DNA from: Exophiala sp. HKRS030
Lineage: Eukaryota > Ascomycota > Eurotiomycetes > Chaetothyriales > Herpotrichiellaceae
Direction: 5' to 3'
Assembly: GCA_023897205.1 (NCBI GenBank)
Contig: JAHWDD010000002.1
Coordinates: 5,518,001 to 5,582,000 of the forward strand
Length of the DNA: 64,000 nucleotides
The notes under the pieces are model-generated. The model was not told the origin of the DNA. It saw only the letters and a list, made by a program, of their open reading frames with translations, and did no database searches. Of the stretch, positions 1 to 10,332 are shown piece after piece. The position numbers and the translations under genes are program-made. How positions within the stretch are numbered: position 1 is the stretch's first letter; each line of letters starts with the position of its first letter.

Positions 1-111
1 TAGAAATCCGGTGCGCGACGGTCTTCAGGTCAAGCCAGAGTTCGTTTAGTACATGGACTATTTGTGTAATTCTTGATCTTTCGCATGGATTCTGTTACTC
101 AGACGTGGATA

Positions 112-423
112 TTAGATAGGATCTGGAGTTGAGCTAAAGTCTGATATCAAAAAAATATATGACGGAAATAGATTGCCACCCCATTCGGTCGTTTCATTCA
201 TTAGAGATTCCTGCAGAAATCTCGCAAGTACACATGCATGTAACGCAAACTCATGACCTGTCGCATTTCTGCCGCTTGTCTTGAACATAGGTAAAATGGC
301 CAAGTGCGCAAAGCTGGAGTTCTCTGGAAAGACATTCTCGCCAAGCACATAATCTTTGCCTCGCAACCATTGTGCAGGTTGTGTCCGGTGTGCAGGCCAG
401 TAAAAGCGCGGACAATCTCTCAT
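112..423 (-). CDS. Possible hypothetical protein fragment
   Basis: Open frame of 103 codons with an even amino-acid composition rich in aromatic residues. It reads MRDCPRFYWPAHR at the start and ends in DPI before a stop. An in-frame stop lies about seven codons before the ATG, so it would be complete or the last exon of a gene spliced further upstream. It lies just downstream of the coiled-coil gene on the same strand. I do not recognise a family, and neither promoter nor splice sites are clear. It could be 3' UTR sequence that happens to be open. Confidence 0.25.
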   Translation of the reverse strand: MRDCPRFYWPAHRTQPAQWLRGKDYVLGENVFPENSSFAHLAILPMFKTSGRNATGHEFALHACVLARFLQESLMNETTEWGGNLFPSYIFLISDFSSTPDPI

Positions 424-526
424 GTAGATCCAGGGCCAAAGTCACGGACGTGTTGCCACAAGGGTATACCTCAACTTCTGATGATCCCTTGTTTCGAAGA
501 TAGCACTCCTCCGCAGCGTATACACC

Positions 527-1950
527 TCATGAAAACATCCAGCTCCTTCTCCTTGAATCTGCTGGGCTCTTGCTTCGAGTTTGGCTCTTCTCACGCACCA
601 CGTACATCTTGTCGCCTCGCTTGACGTAGCGATCGTTCGGAGTTAGCGTGGTGATAGTCTTTGTTTCTTTGACATATGGTGCGGTGATCAGTTTGCGTTC
701 CTTTAATCTGCGCGTATGCTCGAACAGTTCATCCTGGAGGCTGTCATCGATATATTTCTTGATGATGATGAATTCACCGTCGGCCTGTGGAGGATGAGGT
801 TAGCAAAAGAGCCTTACAGGAAAGATTCGTAGGGTGTCGTACTCCATCCCATTGCCATGGCAAGCCGTAAGCATCAAGCGTATCAGGGTGTAGATGCTTT
901 CGGTGCACTTTGATATATGTAGGGCGGTGGAGATCGATTGCCAGGGTGGCCTTTTCTTTCTTCTTCTTGTGTAACACTTCTTCCACATAATCTGCACTGT
1001 ATCCTGTTTGCAAAAGAAGGGTAGAAGATCAATTAGCCACCAGTCAAAACCAAAGACGGTAGGGAAAAGAGCGACGGATATTAAAGTTGGAGTGATTTGG
1101 CGATCATATCGGACCAAAACTTACCAGCATTCATAAATTTCTCCTTGACCTTGCGCTCGAATTCAGCTTCTTCTGCTTTCTTCTTTTCCTCTTCCTTCTT
1201 CTTTCTTTCTTCCTCTTCCCGAAGTACTCGAGCTCGAAGTTCCTCGGCGTCCTTCTTCTTCTTCTCGGCTTCGAGTTGTGCCTCGCGTAGAATTGCTTCA
1301 CGTTCCTTCTTCTTGCGCTCGGCCTCGAGTTCCTCTTCATGCTGCCATCGTTTCTTGGCCTCCTCACGCTCTCTCTTACTGCGCTCGGCCTCGAGCTCTT
1401 CGTCGAGCTTCCATCGCTTCTTGGCCTCCTCACGCTCTTTCTTCTTGCGCTCGGCCTCGAGCTCTTCGTCGAGCTGCCATCGCTTCTTGGCCTCCTCACG
1501 ATCCTTCTTTATTCTTTCCTGTAGTCTTCTCTCCTCCTCTTCTTTCCGTTGTAGCCTCGCATAGTCGATCTCCTTTCGCAGCTCGTAGGGGATGTCACCT
1601 TCGGTGAATTGATGATAGGACCTGCTGCTGTGTCGACGGCCACGACGAGATCGAGAACGTTCACTCGAGTAACTTCGACTGGAATCCCGCGATCTACTCC
1701 GTTCATGACGGTGACGGCTGCGGGACCGTTCACGTACGCTAGGGACGGCGCCGATGTTGACAATGGTAGGTGCGGGGCCGCCACCGGTACTGGATGCCCG
1801 AGGCCGTGATTGAGGCACTCCTAGATAATTATTGACCACAGCAGGCTCACCGCGTGATCTTCCATAGTCACTACCACCTCCTGCAGTACGCACTGGCATC
1901 AGCACATATTCATGTTCCGAGCCTGAAGAGCGTCGTGAGTATGTTGGCAT
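527..1950 (-). CDS. Charged coiled-coil protein with conserved C-terminal domain (possibly DUF8035)
   Basis: Three exons (1125-1950, 843-1003, 527-784) give 414 residues. The start MPTYSRRSSG was chosen because the upstream in-frame ATG at 2019 adds a poor, weakly coding stretch. Residues about 60-120 are rich in Arg-Ser dipeptides. Next comes EGDIPYELRKEIDYAR, then a long Lys/Glu coiled coil of near-identical 22-residue units. The C-terminal exons carry GYSADYVEEVL, a KVHRKHL...LPWQWD block and EFIIIKKYI. From memory this arrangement fits the fungal DUF8035 family; no function is known to me. Intron 1 is GTAAGT/CAG and intron 2 is GTACGA/CAG; the alternative GTAAGG donor would give an early stop. 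Probably a nuclear or cytoskeletal scaffold, which is only an inference from RS and coiled-coil content. Confidence 0.75.
1316..1513 (-). repeat. Three tandem 66-bp coding units
   Basis: Within the coiled-coil exon the same 66-bp unit occurs three times. Each encodes EEAKKRW followed by EELEAER and a Lys/Arg-rich end. The CCATCG(C/T)TTCTTGGCCTC core recurs at about 1343, 1409 and 1475. Spacing is exact and the DNA is nearly identical, so the copies arose by recent tandem duplication. Copy number may vary between strains. Confidence 0.85.
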
Positions 1951-3549
1951 GGTGACTGCGTCTCTGGGTTTGTCTGGGTAGTGGCGGGATTCTCCTTGTC
2001 CAAGGCCAAAACTGGGCACAGAGCCACCGAATTTAGCCCGCTTTCAGCCCTATCGCCGCTGATCTCAGTCAAGGTTTGTAATCGGTGGGGTGAACGCCCG
2101 ACTGTGGTGAATGCACTCGGGCGCGGGCGTACAAACACAAGGGACAATTGAGGTTCCAAGGCTCTGGGTCCTTATCTGGGTTGATGTAACAATTCAGAAG
2201 ATGAAGAAGAGGGCAGCAACCGTACTTATGAGAAAAGTAAAAGCATACCGCAATTTCAGCTGGTGGGGGGAAATGCAGTTGGGTTTTATTTCAAGTGTTT
2301 GTCTGCCCTGCAAGCACGGGATCCTTTGGACTTAAGTGGCTCCCTAGCTGATCACTGGGTGCCAGGCCCTCGCGCCCCTCAGGCTCTTGCAGCCACTTCC
2401 CTTGATGCCTGGGCTGGGGGCCAGAACCAATATAGGACTTGACTTGTCAGGTATGGTAAGCTAAAACTGGCGACGAAAGACAACCGATCGTCTCCCGACA
2501 ATCGGGCCAAACAAAGTGCTGCCAATCGAACAAGCTGCAGCCCACTCTCTGAGCAATCATGCTTGCCCAAGGGGGAAGGAATCACGCGGAACACGACTTG
2601 TAATTTAATTCTGAGCTATGTATTCCGTACCAGGGATATATCATATGGCCGCGACCTCCTTTTTCTAACCTCTAGTTATCGGCTGTGTAGGAGAAGTGTA
2701 GCAGAAGTGTTTCGCTTGCCGACAACTTGGACAAGCCAGGTTGACCAAAAGGCATTCGATGACCACGATGACCTAAGTATGCAGTAGTTAAAACCGCAAG
2801 CGTATCCTGAACGGTGACCTACGGCCTAATTAGTTGGGGCCAACAGCGGCAAAGCCGACGGCGTCGAATTGTCACTAAACATTGAAGTTCTGCTTCTTAC
2901 AGCACTTGGAAGCCTAACTAACTAGATGCACAACGTCGTGCATGAATTCGTCATGCATTTTGTCTTGGTTAGACAACGGTTTGGCAAACGGAGTAACACT
3001 TTTGTACTATACTTGCAGCCCAACGCTACCGACTAGTTCGCCAGACCAGCCATAGAGTTACACCAATCCATCTCACGGCGCCGGTGTATACCGCGAATCG
3101 CTTATGGATTGCTACCCTCTATCGCATACCATTATCGTTCCGTCCCGAATACTTGATCTTGCCGTTTCTGCTTCTGCTACAAGGGAATGCATGCCGTCCA
3201 TATGACAAGCAATATTTGGCCAGCCAAAAACGTCATTTCTTGAGGACGACTTTGTAAGTCGAACGACTGTGGACTTGCGAGGAGAAGACGCAAATGGAAC
3301 CTTGGCGGTTCGATGGGAACAATGCCGTGACACATTTGCTGATAAGGCCACGCCGAAATTCTGAAGATGCTATTTTGGCAGCTGGCAGTTCGTCAAGGTG
3401 TCGGACCCATAGTGAACCCAAGGAATCTTGTTTGTGTCACTCAAGCCTCATGCGATTCATCTGTATTGCCATGTACCGACACAGAATAGTAGAGAGCAGA
3501 CTATGTGATATTTGGTGAGATGGGGTCTTGAACAGGAAATGATCCAACC
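1951..3549. other. Intergenic spacer
   Basis: I see no convincing gene. Open frames are short, lack coding-like composition and mostly overlap on both strands. The part next to 1950 is the upstream region of the coiled-coil gene. Confidence 0.6.
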
Positions 3550-4027
3550 TCAAGTTCGACCGCCAGTTTGCAGAATCTTCTCAATGTGTTGGCGACTATT
3601 CTTGTAGGTGGTTTCTTGGTAATGGAGTTTCTTCTCTAGGTCCGAGATGTCCTTGGATAATGAAGCGGATTCGGTCGAGAGGCGTTGATTCAAGGTCTTG
3701 ATTGGAACGGCCACGAACCTAAGCAGATCAATGTCAGTCGGCTTTTCAACGCAGGCATTTGGTGGATGATCCTACATCTTACCCACACCTTCATAGACAT
3801 TCGTGTCTTTGGACAAAGACTTTAGTTCATTGGCGGTAAGAAGGTTAAGACGTGCATCGCGGCGTTTGACGTTCAGTTCGGCTTGAGTTTGGGTGATCTT
3901 CTGCTGCGACAGGATAGCCTGCGTTTCGACTTCTTGCAGCAGCTGGCCATGGCACGAGTCAGAGAAAGGGGCGAAAGCACAGAGACACTGGGTATACCTT
4001 CTGGAGAGCAGCGTTTGGGATTGCCAT
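3550..4027 (-). CDS. PFD1: Prefoldin subunit 1
   Basis: Three exons (3998-4027, 3776-3942, 3550-3718) encode 121 residues, the usual length for this family. The protein starts MAIPNAALQKLLQEVETQAI and continues with a long helix, the central GVGKMFVAVP segment and a second long helix ending IEKILQTGGRT. This helix-hairpin-helix plan is that of beta-type prefoldin subunits, which hand unfolded actin and tubulin to the CCT chaperonin in the cytosol. Intron 1 is GTATAC/CAG. Intron 2 must use the GTAGGA donor and TTAG acceptor: the nearby GTAAGA donor gives the wrong frame and only the chosen site restores GVGKMFV. Assignment to subunit 1 rather than another beta-type subunit rests on the N-terminal motif. 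Confidence 0.88.
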
Positions 4028-5050
4028 TAGTTGGATCTCGACTCAGCGAAAGAGTCCTGCTTGATGGTAGGAACGGATTGCAGTTTTGGGTGTATGGACA
4101 AGATAGCGTGCAAGCAAGCAATCACTTCCTGGTGCCCAGAAATACTTCCGTAGTTTAACTTGACCAAATTAGAAGGAGGGGTAGAGCCGCCGAGATCGCG
4201 TAAGTGGCAAGCGCGTCTCTTTGTTGGCAACTTCTTCGACAGCCTCCTTTGCCTCTTTAGCCTTCTTTAACCCCGGTAGTGGTTAGTTAGGCACCTACCT
4301 GGTACAGTACCTACCTGGTAACTACCTATCTAGGTGGGAAGTGGTGGCGAGATGCTACCCTTGCCACAGCCGCATGCGTTGGTTGAAGGGAAGCAGACAT
4401 TGACATTGCAGTGTACAATGCCCATCGGCCAAGGAAGCCTTTGACCTGCATGAGGATCTTCCCACGTACTTGTGTGTCATGTATCTCTAGATACCTTAAC
4501 ACGTGCGTAATGTCCTTGACTTGGGTGCTCCTGACGATAAGCGGGCAGGTACCTAGAACACCCTCACAGGCAAGAAGGCAGGCTAAATACTCCAGGATGT
4601 ACCCAACGCTCTTACCTACCTAAAGTACAGAGTCCGGAGTACTTCTCCAGATATCTTTTTAGGCTGGCTACGGCTTACGGCAGGTGTCTAACAGAACCAA
4701 TCAAGTAAATGAACAAGTTGGTTTAAAGGATGAAAGCAGCACGTGCCAGATCTGCGTGCACCAAGAGGAAGGAACATCTACGTCATATCAGACTCGACAT
4801 CCGTTGCCAACAAGGACCAAACAATGATGAGAAAAATCACCAGAACTTGATCCACTGTCTATCTGTGCCATCTTTCTATTCATAAGCCCAATTGAATTCC
4901 TACATCAGAGGCCCACCCTTCCCTGAACATCCGGCTTTGTTTGTTCCTGCATCTTTCGGGTTTCTTGATGTGACTTGATTCTTGACTATGTTATCATTAC
5001 GACTTCAAACTTGAGATAGAGACTAGGACGCTGTCAAAGTCTTGATCAGA
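4028..5050. other. Intergenic spacer with CCTACCTGG/CCTAGG-type runs
   Basis: Separates the divergent prefoldin and ceramidase genes. Positions 4285-4345 contain a cluster of imperfect TACCTACCTGG and CTATCTAGG words of the kind seen in several spacers of this window. No gene or RNA was recognised. Confidence 0.6.
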
Positions 5051-6171
5051 ATGCCTTCATGGCTTCCCTCAATTTCATACCCACCCCCAGATCAACCTGG
5101 ATATTGGGATCCGGTAACATCGACCCTCCAATGGTGTGAAGAGGTAGGCGCCGTCCCTAACTTAACGTCGTGATTCTCTGCTAATCGTGAGCAGGACTAT
5201 TATGCCACATATTATGCCGCAGAGATTATCAATACATTGACAAACATCATGTTTCTGTACCTTGCATACGAGGGTGTCAAGAGTTGCAGAAAGCATGGCC
5301 ACGACACCGTTTTTCAAGTCGCTTATTTTGGTTATTTTCTTGTTGGTTTCGGAAGCTTCATGTTTCATGCCACCTTGAAGTGTAAGTCTAGTCTCTAACT
5401 CGGCCTATGGTATTTGCAAGTCCAACTAATCAAAATAGATCCCTGGCAACTCGTGGACGAATTGAATATGATATACACTACCTGCCTGATGGCCTTTGCT
5501 AACCTGTCATATTCTCGATCGCTTGTCGCTCAGACCTCACTTGGGATCTTCTTTGTCATCTTTTGTGCCGCCATCACCATCTATTATCATTACATTCAGG
5601 ATCCTACTTTTCACCAGACTGTGTATGCTATACTCACTGTCTTCATCGTCTTTCAGAGCATTTATCGCATGGAGTTTACCCTTCGGCCTTCCTTGAGAAA
5701 ATCCGAAGAACGACATCGAAGAGAGAGGGAGCGGCGTCAGGATCCCCTACCAGCCAAAGAGGACAATCATTATGAAAACAGTCGTGATATGCAGATCCTC
5801 AAAACCATGTGGCTCTTCGTTGCTTTTGGTCTTACTGTCTTCCTCAGTGGTTTCGGAATTTGGGCTCTTGACAATCAATATTGCTCGACTTTACGTACCT
5901 GGCGAAGAGCAATCGGCATGCCGTGGGATTCTTCCTGGAAGGTCATGGATGGTGGCACCTGTTAACCGGCATTGGAGCTTACTGCTATATCGTTTGGGGC
6001 ATTCATCTCAGACACATCTTGAACGGCGATCAAGAGCACTATGTCATGGTGTGGCCAAGATTGTACCGACTTCCTGAGATTGTCAAAGTATCGGAACCTC
6101 GAGAGGAAGCGAACGGCCACAGCAACGGACACGCTGTTAACGGGAGCCTCAAGACGGTGAAGCAAAGCTGA
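5051..6171 (+). pseudogene. Alkaline ceramidase with a one-base frameshift
   Basis: Three exons (5051-5143, 5195-5381, 5439-6171). The protein is a seven-pass membrane hydrolase of the YPC1/YDC1/ACER family that splits (dihydro/phyto)ceramide in the ER/Golgi. Exon 1 gives MPSWLPSISYPPPDQPGYWDP. Exon 2 carries the conserved YYAAEIINTLTN and GSFMFHATLKYPWQLVDE motifs (His and Asp metal ligands). The last part carries EGHGWWHLLTGIGAY with the HxxxH pair. The frame breaks between RRAIGMPW and GFFLEGHGWWH at the GGG run 5925-5927: one extra G restores the family sequence and the total coding length (1013 nt) is one short of a multiple of three. As written, translation ends at 5963 without the C-terminal catalytic histidines. 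I regard a homopolymer assembly error as more likely than true loss. Confidence 0.88.
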
Positions 6172-6552
6172 TATGTAGCCGCGGTTCCATGTCGCAACAT
6201 CAGAAGACTAGACCACTCTCGCTAGCTTGCCTTAGGGTAGCCGGTGGGGAGTAGTGATGTCAATCCAGTTGTACATCAAAAGGGTTGTACAGTTTCCTCT
6301 ACTCAGATCCATGATAGATCCAATTGTTTGCTAGTAGTCTGAGACAATCCGCACAACATCTTGACAAGATATCTCCACACCATCCTAGAATGCTACAAAG
6401 CTGTACAGTAGACTTGGCATACATTCCTGAGAACACAAGCGACAGCGCGCCCGATTCAGTGCCCACCAGTTCTCATCCATCCCCTATATCCAGCAACAGC
6501 AACAGCGAAAGACAGCACACCCAACCCTTAACTCCTCACGCCTGACCACCCC
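6172..6552. other. Convergent 3' spacer
   Basis: Lies between the ends of the ceramidase and the collagen-like gene. I see nothing beyond likely 3' UTRs. Confidence 0.5.
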
Positions 6553-9435
6553 TCAAAACGCCCTCGCATACAAGGCAATAGCCATATTCGCCCTGCCACA
6601 CATGCCGATATTCTGACCATTACAAGCGACACAATTATCCACCGTCTGCATCGTGGGCGCGGTGATCTTGATGCCGCAATAGCAATCGCCCTGCGTCGTG
6701 CCATTGAGCACGGTGCCGAAGAAGTTGCGGTCGCCACGAGTCATGCACGCCGTGGCGCACTGCGACGCGATGTTCTGCGTGCTCGAGCCTGTATATGTCG
6801 CGAGGTAGCCGCCTGTCGTGGTCCTGTCGTCCAGGCCGTAGAACCCAGTCACGCCGCATGCCGCCACGTTCGGCGTGCATGTCTGTGAGTAGCATCCGAG
6901 ATACGCGAATTGGATCGATGCCGCGCCGCGCGGGCCCGATGGGCCCGATGGGCCTGCTGGGCCCGTTGAACCTGCAAGCATGTGTAAACGCCGTTGGTCT
7001 CTTGGAAGGATGCATGGGGGTTGAAGACTGGAGGGGAAAGGCCATCGGGAAAGGGTGTGGATAGGGTTTCTTACCGGGTAAACCTTGGGGTCCAGCTGGT
7101 CCAGCATTCCCTATATCAATTCAGCTCTGTTAGTCCGCTGCCTATTTGATTGTCGGAGGGCTGCTTCCAAGGGAGGGTCAGACTTGCCATCGGCACCTGG
7201 CGCTCCAGCCGGTCCCTGAGGCCCAGTAGCGCCTTGAGTGCCAGCAGGACCGGCTGGGCCAGAAGGGCCTGTCGATCCAGCAGCACCTTGTGGTCCAGCG
7301 GGACCTGATGGGCCGGCTGTACCTTGAGGACCAGCAGGGCCTGTTGGACCAGCTGCGCCTTGAGCTCCAGCAACACCTTGAGCTCCGGAAGGCCCCGTCG
7401 GTCCGGTGGCACCTTGTGGTCCCGCAGGACCTGATGGACCGGCTGTACCTGGAGGGCCAGCAGGTCCTGTCGGTCCAGCGGGTCCTTGAGGTCCTGCATA
7501 GCCTTGAAGCCCTGTAGGTCCTGAAGGCCCCTGAGCTCCAGCGTATCCTTGCGGCCCCACCGGTCCTAATGGTCCCGAGGGTCCTGCGGGTCCTATATTG
7601 TGTACGTTAGTATCCTCGAAATCTTGCAGCTCATGCCGCTAGAGGGAGCACACTGTGTTTGCGTAAGGAAGTGGCTAACACCAATCGTGTATCCAATGGA
7701 ACCACTGCAGAAACAATGCATTTGAACCATCCGGCTACAACTATGGGGTGAAGATGCCAATAGACCTGCCAGGGTCCGTCGTGTCCCGATCCTGGCCTGT
7801 TTTGCCAGAATCCAAGAAATAATGGGCGCAATGGACGTTGGTACTCACCTGAATCCTTGAATTAGCCAGACTCGTCAATGGTGAAGGTAAAGGAAACATA
7901 CCAGAACTACCAGGAAGGCCTTGCGCTCCTTCCGAAGCGGTCAGTGCTAAAGATATAAAGTGTCTTCGAATAAGAATCGCCTACCTGCTGGTCCTGATTT
8001 GTGTCTCAGTGTTGACGAATATAAGATGTGCTGAAGTACATACCTGCATTTCCTGCTACACCTTGAACACCTTCGAAACTAGGTCAGAGCAGTCAAATTA
8101 TCTCGAAGACTAGAAGATTGTACCTGCAGGATCGTTCAGCAGATGGTATCACGCAGGAGCGGAGATACCTTGTGGCATACCTTGAGCTCCGGCAGGGCAT
8201 AAATTGAAATCAGCAGAGGCAAGTAGCGATATGTGAAGGGAAACAAACCAGTTGGGCCAGTTGCACCAGTGGGACCGGCAGGGCCAGAAGGGCCAGACGG
8301 GCATACGTCAAAGTTAGCAAAGTGTTCTATCACATGAGGAATGCCACTCATACCGAAATCTCCTTGAGGTCCAGATGGGCATGAAGGACAGTCAGCGAAA
8401 AGCCATAAAAAGAGCGGCACTCGAACACAAACCTGGATAGCCTTGGGGACCTGATGAGGCGTTAGAGACAAGCGAAACTGTCGGCTCAAAATCACCATAC
8501 CTGTCGGGCCGCTCATACCAACAGCCATTGCACAACTACTGACCCTTGTCATACTTAAAATGACGAACATGCAATCCGGTGGTGCAAGAGCCGGGTCCAC
8601 AAATACCGCCACGATAGTATTGTCAGATAGAACGCAAAACCTCGCAAAGCTGTTGTAGAAACTGGGATTCGTCCACATGAGGTTATTCTGTGAATCAACT
8701 GAAAAGGTGGTCGTAATGGAGCCTGGAGTTGCGCTCGGGGTGAAATTCGCATACGTCGTGCCGGCATTGGTACTGAACTGAGTGACACCGCTGCTCGTAT
8801 TTGCAAACAGTTGGCCGTTGACTAAGCTATAAATCACTGCGTTTTGACAACTATTCGTTACTTGGCCTGATCCACCAAGATATACCGGGGTTTGGCGCTT
8901 CCCAAATCGTCGGTTGGTACCCAGGCTTTCCTTGATGGATGGCGACAGCATGAACCTATATCCGTTGACATAACTGAAATGAGAAGATGCGTGGCTGAGG
9001 AGTGTCAGTAGCCGAAGCGCGTGATGAGATGTGTCAAGACGTACGTGACCTGGGAAATCGGTGGCGGACTCAGTGGTGTTATGTACGACAGGCTCGTGCC
9101 AGTATAGACGGCATTGATACTAGTCGGCGCATTGTCAATATGCAGTGTAAAGTAGTCATATACTTTGAGAGTTGTATTTTCAGAAACATAGTAGTCAATA
9201 TGAATCTAAGCATCATTGAATTAGCAACGATCCGCCTCGAAACCCATCGCCCACTCACAGGAACCAAGGAAAAGACTTTTGTGACTGTGACTTGAAGTGA
9301 GCAAGAAGGTGTAGCTTGTCTTGGGAAATACGCCATTCCACTTGGCACTTTGTTTGGGATGTGTGCAGCATCTGCAAGCTCTCGTGTCAATAAAATCGTT
9401 GCTAAGAGCCATCGTAACGATCTATAATCAAGCAT
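6553..9435 (-). CDS. Secreted collagen-like protein with N-terminal DUF7908-like and C-terminal WSC-like domains
   Basis: Thirteen exons: 9259-9435, 9045-9205, 8501-8973, 8433-8450, 8354-8380, 8249-8302, 8181-8198, 8044-8070, 7985-7993, 7902-7928, 7188-7592, 7075-7110, 6553-6971. They sum to 617 codons. A signal peptide is visible ([20 protein letters not shown]; an in-frame ATG at 9489 is an alternative start). Exons 1-3 encode a globular domain with [27 protein letters not shown] and [10 protein letters not shown], which resembles the fungal DUF7908 domain (from memory). Then follow about 70 perfect Gly-X-Y triplets across exons 4-13. The last exon encodes a cysteine-rich domain ([11 protein letters not shown] ... 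DCYCGIKI ... [15 protein letters not shown]) like a WSC carbohydrate-binding domain. Likely a trimeric cell-wall or spore-surface protein. Splicing is unusual: three GT-AT introns (8381-8432, 8303-8353, 8199-8248) and one GC-AG intron (7111-7187). The exon calls in that part rest on the unbroken Gly-X-Y register, not on canonical sites. Confidence 0.8.
7985..7993 (-). other. 9-nt microexon of the collagen-like gene
   Basis: GACCAGCAG lies between a CAG acceptor and a GTAGGC donor and supplies exactly one Gly-Pro-Ala step (phase 1 on both sides). Skipping it would remove one triplet without changing frame. Confidence 0.7.
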
Positions 9436-10332
9436 ATTGAACAAACAGACTGGGAGGCTTCTGATAAACGAACGTAAAAAGAGACGCAAAGAAATATGGA
9501 CAGAGCGTGAGGATGAAAAGCTCTCCTGGTTGAGGTAAAAAGCCCGGATTGATATTTCTTAGGCGGAACTGGAAACTCGAATACCATCGTCGCTGGGCAA
9601 TGGATTTAGTTTCCAGATTGTCAAGACAGGGTACAAGCAGTGGCCAATGCTGGATCTGGTGCCAACAGGAGTATGAAAGCATCGTCAGCAAGCTGAGCTG
9701 ATGCTCCGCAATTCTTCTTGCCTTTGGAATGTTCGTGTTGCGAGGGTTACCAGGGCTCCTCTAGAACAAGCCACGTCGCACACCAATGGCTTCAGAACCA
9801 GCATCATCGTATGTGTTTTCATTCTAGACATCTGCTCTCCGTATGGAGGTGATCATACCGCATGAACAGCTGAGAAGAGATAGAGGACAAGTACTAGAAA
9901 TATGACGATAAAAGGTAGCTCTTCATCAAAGGCCGAGTCAAGGTACATTAACCAAGAAAATGAGCGCAGGATGACCATTTGATGCGCCGTTCCAAGCCAG
10001 GCAGACACACGCTATGATTGGCTAGTGAGGGACCTCATATACAAATCTAGGTTCATCTGTTGATTCTAGATTCCAATCGTGTGCGTGGTTAACTTATTCA
10101 CAACAAATCAATACTCCAGAAAATATACGGCATTCACGACCTTCAGTGAATGAAGGAAGTTAGAGGCCGTTGTACCAGGTTTTGTGTTGTCGCAACGGAC
10201 TGAAGTCCACACTTGGGGCGTGTTGTATTCACGACGATGATCGAAGCAACAAGGATGACGTACCAGTTTCGATAACACCACCAACACCAACACCACATCT
10301 ACAACTCGACCATGGTCATTGCCTAATCCAAA
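9436..10332. other. Divergent intergenic region
   Basis: Shared upstream region of the collagen-like gene (minus) and REV7 (plus). Short open frames only. No repeat or RNA recognised. Confidence 0.5.

Noticed and set aside
1097..1564. Ser-rich 155-codon frame on the plus strand
   Set aside because: Exact antisense of the Lys/Glu coiled coil; its composition is the mirror of GAG/AAG codons.
7290..7517. Open frame antisense to the collagen repeat
   Set aside because: Caused by the absence of stops in repeated Gly-Pro codons read backwards.
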